Below the pieces are notes generated by a model. The model was not told the DNA's origin, ran no database searches, and worked only from the letters and a program-made list of their open reading frames with translations. A stretch of DNA of 64,000 nucleotides from JAXGTO01 sp040774885. Lineage in GTDB: Bacteria; Actinomycetota; Coriobacteriia; Coriobacteriales; Eggerthellaceae. Each line of letters starts with the position of its first letter. The stretch's first letter is position 1. The stretch is taken from positions 1 to 64,000 of the forward strand of contig JAXGTO010000007.1 in NCBI GenBank assembly GCA_040774885.1, read 5' to 3'. The position numbers and the translations under genes are program-made. Positions 16,091 through 24,627 of this stretch are shown here, one piece after another.

Positions 16091-18295
16091 CTACGATGTT
16101 TCGGCCGCCTTTCTTGCAGCAGGGGGCAATGTGATTTCGATGGGAACCTCACCACCGCCGATATCGATGGTTGCAACCACAAGGCTCTGCCGCTCCTCCA
16201 CTGCTTCCAACGTTCCTTGCTCCAAAGCATCCACCAATACCTCCAAAGGCGTCCCGGTCCCCGAGCCGGGCAGTTCGGCATAAGCGGTTTTCATCCGAAG
16301 CAGGGTCTGGGCGAACGAGCCTTCATCGGCGCTCAGCGAATGAGAAGAATTCACCAGCACCGGTTTGGGGGTATCCATATCCACCGGCTCAAGCCCCACG
16401 CTCTCAACCAGCTGGGAAAACGCTTGCGAGGCCCAGCTTCCCAGACCGCTTGCACCTGCAAACGGAATAGCGTCCAAGGCTCGCTGGATGGCCGCTTCGA
16501 GTCCTTCTTGTCCATCCGCATATACCTGGAGCATGCCGCCCCACAAATCCCCCAGCACGGCAGAACCCACCCCAACGGGTCCGATTCCCGTCGATGCTCC
16601 CAAACCTTCCAAAGCAGCGGATATCGCATTGGACGCCTCGTTGGATGATTCTTCGGCCAACACGGCTGCTGAAAGCGCCGCGCGCGAACCCAATCGAGCA
16701 TCAGCCGCAACGAAGCTGCTGGGGAAATCGCTGCCAGCGTCCACTCCTGCCGTATCGACCACGAGGGCCACGGCGCCGAATCTTCCCGGAGGCGCCACCT
16801 TCAATCGTTTGCCTACAGCATCGGAAAACGCCTCGGAGAGCCGCTCGAACAATGGCCCCACCGTGTCTTTTACCCTGGTCGCTTGGGGTGCGAATTCCTC
16901 TTGGGCCTTCTGGTATTCCGCGGCTTCCTGCGCGACTATCTGATAGTGATATTCGAAACCGTTTTCGATAGAGGTGGAAGCCGCCGCGACCTTTCCCAGG
17001 CTTGATGCAACGAACTCGCAATCAGGGCAAACGCTGAATCCCTCCGTTTCCTCCATCTGCTGCAAAGACCCCCTGCCCAATAAGGCATGGGACCGGGAAT
17101 ATGGGCATTCATCGGTAGCATGAAGGCAGAATCCGCCCTCATCGTCTTCCGTCAGAGGATAGATTGCATCGGTGTAAAGCGAGGTAGCGCGCATTTCGTC
17201 GGTATTGCGCGGAAGCAGAGGAAAATCTGCATCGAACGTGCCGGAGGGATCGTCGTGCACATATCCCCTCGATACTTCCTGACAGGCAAAGGCATAGAAA
17301 TTACGCCGAAGCGCAGAGTCGGCTTTGGCATGCGTCGACGATCCGTCGGGGCGTTCCAGCGCAAGTCGGCAAGGATAATAGGCTTGCGAACGGGCAAGCG
17401 CCACGGAGAACGACCATGTATCCGAAGACGCATAATACGGATTGTCTGCACCGGTCATGCCGGCCAACGACTGGGCTCGCTCATGCAGACAGTAGCCGGG
17501 GCTTGCCCCGCAATCAGCCTGATAGGCCCGTTCCTTGTGGACATTGGCTTCCTGGGCTGCCTCTTCAGCTTGCTTCGCTGCATCCTTTATCTCTTCTGCT
17601 TGGGCCTGGATGTCTTGCGACAGGGAAGCCGCACTTTCCAGTCCGCCAACCGATATGGGTTCGCCCGCACTGGGCAGCGTGACGGCGAAGCCGAAGCATT
17701 CCGTCTTATTGGTTGCATTGTTGGCATCGACAACCGCAGCGGCGCGCGCGGCGCAAATGAAGGGCAGCAACTTCTGGAGGCTTTCCAGACCTTTGGCGGC
17801 TTTCTGAGCAAACGAATCTCGCGCCTTGATGATTCGATCGCCCGCCCTGATGAGGGACTCCCCGAGAGGCGCCGTAGGCGGCACGCAAAGCGCTGCAGTT
17901 CCCAACCCCAAAGCCGCCAATCCCGTAAGCGACAAGGAAAGCACGGCGGCATCGCACACACGGGCGGCAAGATAGAACTCGGCAACATCGTTTTCTGCAG
18001 CCAGAGCAGCGGCATCGGCCACGTCTTGTATATCCGCGGCCTTTGCATTGATGCGCTGCACCTGAGCGGCGCTGAAGATCATGGAGAGCGTCACCAACAA
18101 GGCCAAGACCATGCCCGTAGTGGTGAAGCCGCCATCGTCGGCGTGGAAGATGCGCTGGGATGTCTGGGACTCGGCGGAAGCATCCGCCAAGCGCATTTCT
18201 TTGCGCGGACCGCGCGGCACGATCACCCTGCGCTCTTCTCGCATGAGGGCGAAGCGGTTTTTGCGCTTTGCCTCATGCCTTCCCATCCTGTTCAT
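16091..18295 (-). CDS. Large TadG-like pilus-assembly protein
   Basis: The 734-residue protein has a basic cytoplasmic N-terminus. One membrane helix follows (about residues 60-82, FTTTGMVLALLVTLSMIFSAA), and the IxDVADAAALAAEN segment after it is typical of the TadE/TadG-like N-terminal region. The large extracellular part is alanine-rich with predicted helical stretches (about residues 215-260) and scattered cysteines, several in CPYSR/CPDCEF-type pairs. The usual TadG von Willebrand domain is not evident. Its ATG overlaps the upstream TadE-like stop in an ATGA junction after a GGAGGGAGG site. It is probably a pilus tip or envelope anchor protein. Confidence 0.75.
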   Translation of the reverse strand: MNRMGRHEAKRKNRFALMREERRVIVPRGPRKEMRLADASAESQTSQRIFHADDGGFTTTGMVLALLVTLSMIFSAAQVQRINAKAADIQDVADAAALAAENDVAEFYLAARVCDAAVLSLSLTGLAALGLGTAALCVPPTAPLGESLIRAGDRIIKARDSFAQKAAKGLESLQKLLPFICAARAAAVVDANNATNKTECFGFAVTLPSAGEPISVGGLESAASLSQDIQAQAEEIKDAAKQAEEAAQEANVHKERAYQADCGASPGYCLHERAQSLAGMTGADNPYYASSDTWSFSVALARSQAYYPCRLALERPDGSSTHAKADSALRRNFYAFACQEVSRGYVHDDPSGTFDADFPLLPRNTDEMRATSLYTDAIYPLTEDDEGGFCLHATDECPYSRSHALLGRGSLQQMEETEGFSVCPDCEFVASSLGKVAAASTSIENGFEYHYQIVAQEAAEYQKAQEEFAPQATRVKDTVGPLFERLSEAFSDAVGKRLKVAPPGRFGAVALVVDTAGVDAGSDFPSSFVAADARLGSRAALSAAVLAEESSNEASNAISAALEGLGASTGIGPVGVGSAVLGDLWGGMLQVYADGQEGLEAAIQRALDAIPFAGASGLGSWASQAFSQLVESVGLEPVDMDTPKPVLVNSSHSLSADEGSFAQTLLRMKTAYAELPGSGTGTPLEVLVDALEQGTLEAVEERQSLVVATIDIGGGEVPIEITLPPAARKAAETS

Positions 18296-18828
18296 CGTGC
18301 CTCCCTCCACTGTTCCACCCAAGCCTGCGGGTCAATCCCCGTTGATGACTGCGAAACCCATTGAGGCTGCGTAGGTGCCGAGCACGAGACCTCGAAGGAA
18401 TATCGACCATCGGCATCGAGAATGCCGGCCAACGATGCGCCGACGTCCATCACCGGCAATGGTTCGATCCTGTTGCCGATGACAACCTCCGTCGTTTCAG
18501 ATGTTTCGCCTCCTCGCACCTCGATGCGCCAGCTGCAGCCGCCTTCATGGCAGTGGAACAGATCCTGCGGCGGAATCGATCCCAATCGGCGCGTGATGAG
18601 CGCCTCTATGCGCTCCTCGCTCAGACCGCCTTGCGCCGGCTGCGTTGCCAGCAAACGGCATCCTTCCGCTGCAGCTGCCTGCATTACCATGCGATCGTAC
18701 AAAACGATGCCTGGCTGTATGAGCAGCAAGAGCAGCACGAACAAGATGGGAATGAGGAAGGCGGCTTCTACGGTGGCTTGACCGCGCTTTCCGCGTACGA
18801 TTCGCGCGCACTCACGTTGCAAGCACAT
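18292..18828 (-). CDS. TadE-like pseudopilin
   Basis: The 178-residue product starts with a short basic leader and GKRGQATVEAAFLIPILFVLL (about residues 13-33), the class III prepilin-like site plus membrane helix. A domain of about 135 residues with four cysteines follows. The chosen ATG 18828 overlaps the upstream small pilin gene by 17 bases; an in-frame ATG at 18852 is also possible. It is co-transcribed with the other tad genes and should be processed by a prepilin peptidase encoded elsewhere. Confidence 0.82.
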   Translation of the reverse strand: MCLQRECARIVRGKRGQATVEAAFLIPILFVLLLLLIQPGIVLYDRMVMQAAAAEGCRLLATQPAQGGLSEERIEALITRRLGSIPPQDLFHCHEGGCSWRIEVRGGETSETTEVVIGNRIEPLPVMDVGASLAGILDADGRYSFEVSCSAPTQPQWVSQSSTGIDPQAWVEQWREAR

Positions 18829-19018
18829 CGCCGATCGCCCCCGCGTCCACATCGGTCAGATGATGCGATGCACTCATCAAAGCATGATCCACGAACACGC
18901 CGCCATCGAAGGCATGCCATAACGCTCCGAGACCCAGCACCAGGCAGATGAACGCCGCCATTATGAGTGCGAACTCGACCGTGGACTGGCCTTTCGTGCT
19001 GCTGATCAAACAGGTCAT
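18812..19018 (-). CDS. Small TadE/Flp-like pseudopilin
   Basis: The 68-residue product has TKGQSTVEFALIMAAFICLVL (about residues 8-28), the same Gly-Gln-x-T-V-E processing motif and helix as its neighbours. Only about 35 residues follow the helix. Its size is between Flp pilin and TadE pseudopilins. It lies nine bases after the Flp pilin gene, so it may be a minor pilin. It overlaps the next TadE-like gene at its end. Confidence 0.78.
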   Translation of the reverse strand: MTCLISSTKGQSTVEFALIMAAFICLVLGLGALWHAFDGGVFVDHALMSASHHLTDVDAGAIGDVLAT

Positions 19019-19027
19019 CGCCGTCGC

Positions 19028-19243
19028 CTACAAACCGTTGATCCCGTTTGCAATGGCATCCCACAGTTCTTGTATCTTGGGCCGAAACACCGTGATGGCC
19101 AGAATGGCTATCACCACCAACACGCCGACCAAAATGGCGTATTCCGTGGTTCCCTGCCCGCGCGTATCGGCCACGAAGCAGCGCCAGCGAGCGCGGAGGC
19201 CGCAGGTGGCTGCCACCATCGAATCATTCAGTTTCTTTTTCAT
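19028..19243 (-). CDS. Flp-family type IVb pilin
   Basis: The 71-residue product has a 28-residue leader ending in Arg-Gly. GQGTTEYAILVGVLVVIAIL follows, the Flp pilin signature with the conserved Glu-Tyr pair at +4/+5, and the hydrophobic helix and a very short tail complete it. This is the expected size and layout of the major Flp subunit that polymerises into a thin adhesive pilus. It lies nine bases after tadC. A TAGGAGGAA ribosome site precedes the ATG, consistent with high expression. Confidence 0.9.
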   Translation of the reverse strand: MKKKLNDSMVAATCGLRARWRCFVADTRGQGTTEYAILVGVLVVIAILAITVFRPKIQELWDAIANGINGL

Positions 19244-19252
19244 AGATTCCTC

Positions 19253-20185
19253 CTAGAATCCTTCCATCAAATCGAGCAATACGGGCCCCAGCACCAACAA
19301 GAGCATCGAGGGGAGAATCAGCGTCCCCACGGGAATCATCATCTTCACCGGAGCCTTCATCACCTTTTCCTCAATCGCCGCTTTGTTGTCGCGCCGTGCT
19401 TCTTGAGCAATGGATTCGAGCCCTTCCGAAAGCGACGATCCGAACCGCAGGGCACGAATGACGGTTGATACGGCGCGTTCCAGAAGTGCAGCGTCATAAC
19501 CTCTGCTGAACGTTCGAAGCGACTCTTCGCGTGATTGCAGCCCGGAGGTCCACCGGGAATGCGCCGTTTGCAAACCCTGCGCCAGCATCCCATCGAAGTG
19601 GATGCAGTACAGCTCCAGCGCCGCATCGAACGACAGCCCGCTGCGCAAGCCCAGGCACAGCACCTCTATCATCTGCGGCAAATGCATCTGAACCGCATCG
19701 GCGCGCAGCTGCGCTTCCTTCTGCAGCGAACGCGATATGCTGCCCCAGCCGGCGATTCCCGCCAAAGACGCTCCCAATACGGCCATCTCCACTGAAAAGA
19801 ACGCCCCTACTGCCGCCGCCAAGACACTGAAACCCATGGCTATCTCAAAGCGAGCGCGGCAGGCTCCTTCCACGCTTATCCGTCCCGATTGGCCAGCACG
19901 ATCTATGCACTTGCCGATTCTGCTAGACCCGCAACGCAACAACGACGGAAGCGCACCTGCTGCGACAACGAGACTCCGACGCCGGCATGTTTCGAGAACG
20001 AACCGATAAGACCCGGCAACCACGAGACCGTCGCGAAGCGCCTCGGCCGAAAGAACACCCGAGCGCTCAAGCGCGCGGTGCCGCATCGATCGTCGGGAAA
20101 GCATCGCGCAGATGGTCGAGCAGGTAGCTGCACCGCAAAGACCGGCGAAAAGCGATCCAGCTGCAATCAAGGCATCGGACAGCAT
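19253..20185 (-). CDS. tadC: Tad pilus platform protein TadC
   Basis: The 310-residue membrane protein has the T2SSF/GspF domain. The cytoplasmic part includes LPQMIEVLCLGLRSGLSFDAALELY (about residues 168-192), the family signature. A later amphipathic stretch and a C-terminal membrane helix pair near residues 285-310 follow. TadC pairs with TadB to form the inner-membrane platform on which the TadA ATPase works. It starts one base after tadB ends, a typical operon junction. Confidence 0.88.
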   Translation of the reverse strand: MLSDALIAAGSLFAGLCGAATCSTICAMLSRRSMRHRALERSGVLSAEALRDGLVVAGSYRFVLETCRRRSLVVAAGALPSLLRCGSSRIGKCIDRAGQSGRISVEGACRARFEIAMGFSVLAAAVGAFFSVEMAVLGASLAGIAGWGSISRSLQKEAQLRADAVQMHLPQMIEVLCLGLRSGLSFDAALELYCIHFDGMLAQGLQTAHSRWTSGLQSREESLRTFSRGYDAALLERAVSTVIRALRFGSSLSEGLESIAQEARRDNKAAIEEKVMKAPVKMMIPVGTLILPSMLLLVLGPVLLDLMEGF

Positions 20186-20186
20186 G

Positions 20187-21161
20187 TCAATCCACCTCCA
20201 CCTTCAGCAAACGCCTTACCGCCAACACGCCTCCCACCTGCATGCACAGGGCCATGGCCAACATCACCATGCCTACCGCGCTTTGGAAAAACGGCGCCAA
20301 GAAATCTTCTGTGAGCAGGGATAGCAGAGCCACCAATGCCACGGTCACCGCGCTCACCACTCGAGCCGACAGCTTCGCCTGGGCCGTCTGCACCCGCAAT
20401 GAGCGACGCAAAGCCAATTCGTTTTCGAGAGAATCGCACGCCGAATCCAGCACAGCCTGCATGCTTCCACCGGTCTTGTGCTGCACGGCAAGCGCCACTA
20501 CCACAAACGAAAGTTCTTTGACCGCGCTGTCTCGGCGCAGATCTTCAAGCACTTCCGGAATCGAGCGTCCCGCCTTGAGTGCATCTCGGGCCGACAAAAA
20601 CATCCCCGCCAAAGGCTCGGCAGCTTCATCGGCTACTTGGCCGAACGTCTGCTGCAAGGTAAAACCTGCATGGAAGCAGGTGCTCATGGTTCGAAGCACG
20701 TCGGGAACGCTTTCGCGCACCCGTTCTGCCCGCCGGTCGAACCAGGACCCCAAGGCTGCGCTTGCGCCTGCCGCCAGGCAACCCGCTGCGGCAAGTCCGA
20801 ACACCCACGATGACGCCAGCACCCAACCGAGCAGCGCCGAAACCAGCATCGCGCCGATGTCGATATCGACCAACGCCTGCCCATCGGCGGTCATCCCACG
20901 GCTCCTGCACCAAAGAGCCTGTCGCTCCGCAAAGGCACGAACGGGATCTATCTTCCAAAACACGTGCGCCAAAGGTTTGAGCGGGCCGATTCCGTTTCGC
21001 ATGATCCGAGACGAGAGACCGCCTTGCTGCAAGGCCCTTCCTTGCACTTGGGAAGCGCGTGAACCGCTGCGATATGCCCCGACAAGTTCCATCGCCACGG
21101 CACAGCCACCGCAAAACGCCGTCACCGCCGCTAACAAGGCAAGCCAACCTGCCGTTTCCAT
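20187..21161 (-). CDS. tadB: Tad pilus platform protein TadB
   Basis: The 324-residue protein has the GspF-type domain with VPDVLRTMSTCFHAGFTLQQTF (about residues 152-173) and KELSFVVVALAVQHKTGGSMQAVLD (about 217-241), typical of TadB. Membrane helices lie at about 4-24, 101-135 and the C-terminus. ATG 21161 follows GGGGAGG and lies inside the end of tadA, a 31-base overlap. A longer in-frame version would begin inside tadA without a ribosome site. Confidence 0.88.
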   Translation of the reverse strand: METAGWLALLAAVTAFCGGCAVAMELVGAYRSGSRASQVQGRALQQGGLSSRIMRNGIGPLKPLAHVFWKIDPVRAFAERQALWCRSRGMTADGQALVDIDIGAMLVSALLGWVLASSWVFGLAAAGCLAAGASAALGSWFDRRAERVRESVPDVLRTMSTCFHAGFTLQQTFGQVADEAAEPLAGMFLSARDALKAGRSIPEVLEDLRRDSAVKELSFVVVALAVQHKTGGSMQAVLDSACDSLENELALRRSLRVQTAQAKLSARVVSAVTVALVALLSLLTEDFLAPFFQSAVGMVMLAMALCMQVGGVLAVRRLLKVEVD

Positions 21162-22456
21162 GCCGCCACCTCCCCACGCTCTATAGATCCCGCGGCCGCA
21201 GCCTCGTCCAACCAAGGCGGGCAAGCACGCCATGAGCCACATCCATCCACAACGTCCCAGACGTACAGCGGGATAACCACGGCTCTACGCTTTTCGGAAT
21301 CAAATCCCACCTGGGCAACGTCGCGCACGAATCGGCTCCCGTCTCTGCCTCGCGCGGTCTGAATGATGCAATCCAGAGCACAGGCAATCTGAGATTCGAT
21401 GACGTCGATGGGCAGATCGGCAGCGAAACGCACCATGGTAGACAGTCTCATGATGGCGTCAGCCGGCGTATTCGCATGCAACGTCGTGAGCGACCCATCA
21501 TGTCCTGTGTTCATGGACTGCAGCATATCCAGTGCTTCCGGGCCGCGACATTCGCCCACCACGATCCGATCTGGCCGCATACGCAAAGAGTTCTTCACCA
21601 AGTCGCGGATGGTCACTTCGCCCGTACCCTCGGCATTGCGCCCTCGCGCTTCCAACCGCACCACATGCGGATGCTCGGTGAATCTGAGTTCAGCGGAATC
21701 CTCTATGGTGACGATGCGCTCTTCAGCGGCAATGCAGCATGACAAGGCGTTGAGCAGCGTCGTCTTTCCGCTTCCCGTCCCGCCTGTTACGGCGATGTTG
21801 CGACGCAGAGCCACTTGCCAACGCAAAAACCTCTCCATGGCGGCATCGAAACTCCCCGACGACGTCATCTCTTCGAGCGTGATCGCAGAATTGCGAAACT
21901 TCCTGATGGTGAGCACGGGCCCATCCAAAGCCAAAGGCGGAATGACGGCATGCACGCGATGTCCTTGACCCAAACGGGCATCCACCATGGGGCTGGCTTC
22001 GTCGATGCGGCGCCCCAACGGAGCGATTATCCGATCGATAAGCGCCCTTACCTGGTCGTCCCGATTGAACGGAGACCCCACGTACTGCAAGCGACCGCCC
22101 CGTTCGCAGTACAGCGACGATGTGCCGTTGACCATGATCTCGGTGACCGAATCGTCGTCTAGAAGCGATTGCAAAGGACCCAGCCCGAACACCGTGTCCA
22201 CCAAGTCGTCCACCAATTCGGCGCGCGTCTTCGCATCCACTCCCGCCCATTCCCCTTCTTCGAAGGCACGGGCGCAGGCCAGCCTGAGCTCGTTTTCAGC
22301 CCTCTGGGGATTTCCCTCCATTTCGCGGGCCAGCGAGTCAGCGGGCAAGATGGACTGAACCCGACGTCGCAGTTCGGCTGCAACTGCCGGCAATGCGTCG
22401 TACGCAACATCTTGCTGGGCGTTGCCCGCCTGTCGGACGCGATCGCTCAAAGACAT
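21131..22456 (-). CDS. tadA: Tad/CpaF secretion ATPase
   Basis: The 441-residue protein is the motor ATPase for pilus assembly. It has the Walker A motif GGTGSGKTT (225-233), the Asp box IEDSAEL (251-257) and RMRPDRIVVGECRGPEALDML (about 292-312), and the His box near LTTLHANTP. The N-terminal part (GLGPLQSLLDDDSVTEIMVNG) is typical of CpaF/TadA. It acts at the cytoplasmic face of the membrane with TadB and TadC. Its ATG overlaps the end of the upstream tadZ-like gene by ten bases. Confidence 0.95.
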   Translation of the reverse strand: MSLSDRVRQAGNAQQDVAYDALPAVAAELRRRVQSILPADSLAREMEGNPQRAENELRLACARAFEEGEWAGVDAKTRAELVDDLVDTVFGLGPLQSLLDDDSVTEIMVNGTSSLYCERGGRLQYVGSPFNRDDQVRALIDRIIAPLGRRIDEASPMVDARLGQGHRVHAVIPPLALDGPVLTIRKFRNSAITLEEMTSSGSFDAAMERFLRWQVALRRNIAVTGGTGSGKTTLLNALSCCIAAEERIVTIEDSAELRFTEHPHVVRLEARGRNAEGTGEVTIRDLVKNSLRMRPDRIVVGECRGPEALDMLQSMNTGHDGSLTTLHANTPADAIMRLSTMVRFAADLPIDVIESQIACALDCIIQTARGRDGSRFVRDVAQVGFDSEKRRAVVIPLYVWDVVDGCGSWRACPPWLDEAAAAGSIERGEVAAWKRQVGLPC

Positions 22457-23712
22457 GCTGCTCGCCTCCTATGACCGGGCAGATGGATACGACGCGCAGA
22501 CCGTGGCGGCACAGGCGCCGCCGCGCATTCGCAGGTCGGCAGAAGATCCGCCAGCAAGTTTTCCAAGCTGACGCACAGTCCGTTGGCATCATCTATCAAA
22601 TCAAGCGGCTGGCCTGCCCCCAACAACTCTTCCACGGCACGGCCGCCATCTTGCAGCTCGGCCACCGATGCGCCCTGCAAAGCGCACGACACATCTATCG
22701 ACGAGAACAGAGCACCGCGCGCGCAGCGGTTGAGCGCAAAGCGAAACGGCTGGGAAGGCACTCCACAGCGCGCACATACTTCAAGCGCATGACGGCAAGC
22801 GCGAATCGAAGACGGACGCTGGTCCACTACGAACAGCGTATTGGCGCTGCGCTCCATGAGCATCATGTGCCCGTCGGCCCATACAGGCCCGGTATTCACG
22901 ACTATCACGCCGAAATGGGGTTTGAGCATCTGCATCAAATCGCCCAGAAGGGGTGCCACTTCTTCCGATTTCTCCAGCCGCTCCGGCGCAGCGAGCACAG
23001 CCGGCAGCCTGCCTTCGGGGCGAAGCCGTTCTACGAATCGCGGATGGTCCAACAAGTCATCTGCGCGCAGCGGATGTTCCGCACCTATCAGGTAGGATGC
23101 ATCGCCGAATTGCAGGTCGGCATCCACCAACAACGTCTTGTGCCCCATGCCCTGAGCCAAACAGGCCGCAAGCACCGCCACCGTGCTTTTTCCCACGCCA
23201 CCTCCAGCACCCACCACGGTAAGGACGAACGCTTCTTTTCCGGGGTCGGCTTTCTGGGCCGTTACGCTGGACGCGCTTGCCTTGACAGGCTGTTGCAGGG
23301 GCTCATTTCGCACCGAACAGCCTGCAGGTCGATCGATTGCGCACGCCTGCAACGCCTCGCCTTTGCACTGGGCGTATCGCTTTACGAACGCCGGGCGATC
23401 CATGACCGCGTCGATGCCCGCCGCCTTGGCGCGGCTCATCAACGACCCCGTGCCTTGAAACGCCACCAGACAGACCTTCCGATGTGCCGCATCTCGCTTC
23501 ATGGCAGCGGCCACATTGATGGGCTCCATGCCTTCGCATCCGACCACCCACACCTCGTGCGGATTCGATTGCCTTGCTTGTTCGCGAGCCTGCTGGGCGT
23601 TCCATTGCACCGACAGCCAAGGCTGCGCCGTCAGATCCTCCCCATCCAAACCGATGAGTTCCGGCATTCCAACGCTTGCCTCATCGGCACACAATATGAT
23701 TCCCTTTTCCAT
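22447..23712 (-). CDS. TadZ/CpaE-like pilus localisation ATPase
   Basis: The 421-residue protein has an N-terminal receiver-like domain (about residues 1-120). A MinD/ParA-type ATPase domain follows, with the deviant Walker A loop GAGGGVGKSTVAVLAA near residue 165 and LLVDADLQFGD near 195. TadZ/CpaE proteins place the pilus machine at a cell site. ATG 23712 follows an AAGGAG site and begins two bases after the stop of cpaB. The order cpaB-tadZ-tadA-tadB-tadC is the standard Tad order. Confidence 0.9.
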   Translation of the reverse strand: MEKGIILCADEASVGMPELIGLDGEDLTAQPWLSVQWNAQQAREQARQSNPHEVWVVGCEGMEPINVAAAMKRDAAHRKVCLVAFQGTGSLMSRAKAAGIDAVMDRPAFVKRYAQCKGEALQACAIDRPAGCSVRNEPLQQPVKASASSVTAQKADPGKEAFVLTVVGAGGGVGKSTVAVLAACLAQGMGHKTLLVDADLQFGDASYLIGAEHPLRADDLLDHPRFVERLRPEGRLPAVLAAPERLEKSEEVAPLLGDLMQMLKPHFGVIVVNTGPVWADGHMMLMERSANTLFVVDQRPSSIRACRHALEVCARCGVPSQPFRFALNRCARGALFSSIDVSCALQGASVAELQDGGRAVEELLGAGQPLDLIDDANGLCVSLENLLADLLPTCECAAAPVPPRSARRIHLPGHRRRAACL

Positions 23713-23714
23713 CG

Positions 23715-24350
23715 TCACTCCTTTTCGGATGTCCCCGGCAAAGCGAAATACAGATCGGTCTTCTTCATGGCGGCAATGAACCCTTCAACCTTCGAAGGCT
23801 CGATGGCAACGGTCACCCAGGCATCTCCCGACGATTTCGCCGTCGAAGATGCCTGCAAGACCAGCACGTCTTGCGCCAACAGCTTGGTTGAAGAATCCCC
23901 CGCTGTGTACACGTTCACACGGGCACCTGCCTCCAAACCACCGCCCACTGCCTGCGATTGGCGAACCGCCACGGTTATCGCATCCATTCCCTCAGGAACT
24001 GCCAAGCTGTCACTGGTCCCCGCAAAGCGTCGCTGCGTAACCACTTCCCCTGCGGCGATAAGCGATGTGGCCGCCTTGCCCTCAATATCCGATGCGGAAG
24101 AAACCGAGCCGTCGGGAAGCAGGTCGGCCACCCAGAGACGTTGCATCGAATTGGAATCGGAAAGCGTTTCTCCGGGAGCGATGTCGCGCGTGGCGACGCA
24201 GACCTCCACTTGGTCTCCGCCATAGCGCTCCAAGGCATCGGCTCTCTGCCGTTCATATCCTTGCGAAACATCGTTGAGATACAGCAGCACCGCCGCCGCG
24301 CACAGCACTCCGCATACGATTGCCAGCGCCATGGTTTTCCCCTTGGCCAT
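23715..24350 (-). CDS. cpaB: CpaB/RcpC-like pilus assembly protein
   Basis: The 211-residue product has an N-terminal membrane helix (about residues 7-27). A SAF domain follows (VCVATRDIAPGETLSDSNSMQRL, about 49-71), then the RcpC/CpaB extension with GMDAITVAVRQSQAVGGGLEAGARVNVY (about 121-148). In Gram-negatives CpaB acts with the secretin; here, without an outer membrane, it may bind peptidoglycan or other wall polymers. ATG 24350 follows a GGAAGGAG site. It is the first gene of the tad operon, so the promoter should lie in 24351-24552, where no clear boxes were seen. Confidence 0.85.
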   Translation of the reverse strand: MAKGKTMALAIVCGVLCAAAVLLYLNDVSQGYERQRADALERYGGDQVEVCVATRDIAPGETLSDSNSMQRLWVADLLPDGSVSSASDIEGKAATSLIAAGEVVTQRRFAGTSDSLAVPEGMDAITVAVRQSQAVGGGLEAGARVNVYTAGDSSTKLLAQDVLVLQASSTAKSSGDAWVTVAIEPSKVEGFIAAMKKTDLYFALPGTSEKE

Positions 24351-24552
24351 GCTGCTCCTTCCGACACGACGAGCCAACGCCCCAGCAAAGGCGCAACCGC
24401 GCCTCCTTCTGAAAACACAAGGCAATCATCCTCGGAGCTTTTTGACGAATTCCTCGCCGTTTTCCAACATCGCACTTGCGAAAATCTTCCGCCGGCCATG
24501 CAGCCGGCTTTCATCGACCTTTCGGAATTTTTGACGCACATGCCGCCAAGCA

Positions 24553-24584
24553 AAAAAGCGCCCCGCCGAAGCGGAGCGCTTTTT
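24553..24584. terminator. Bidirectional-looking terminator
   Basis: AAAAAGCGC (24553-24561) pairs with GCGCTTTTT (24576-24584), with inner CCGC/GCGG pairing and a C-A mismatch. A and T tracts flank both arms. It lies 43 bases after the alcohol dehydrogenase stop on the minus strand. Between it and cpaB (24351-24552) I see no gene. Confidence 0.8.
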
Positions 24585-24627
24585 GCGCATCTGCAGCGCT
24601 GAAGCGTTGCAGCTGAAACCGACGATC

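Noticed and set aside
22393..24225. A 610-codon plus-strand frame across tadZ and cpaB
   Set aside because: It is antisense to genes with Walker and SAF-domain motifs and has no recognisable protein features.
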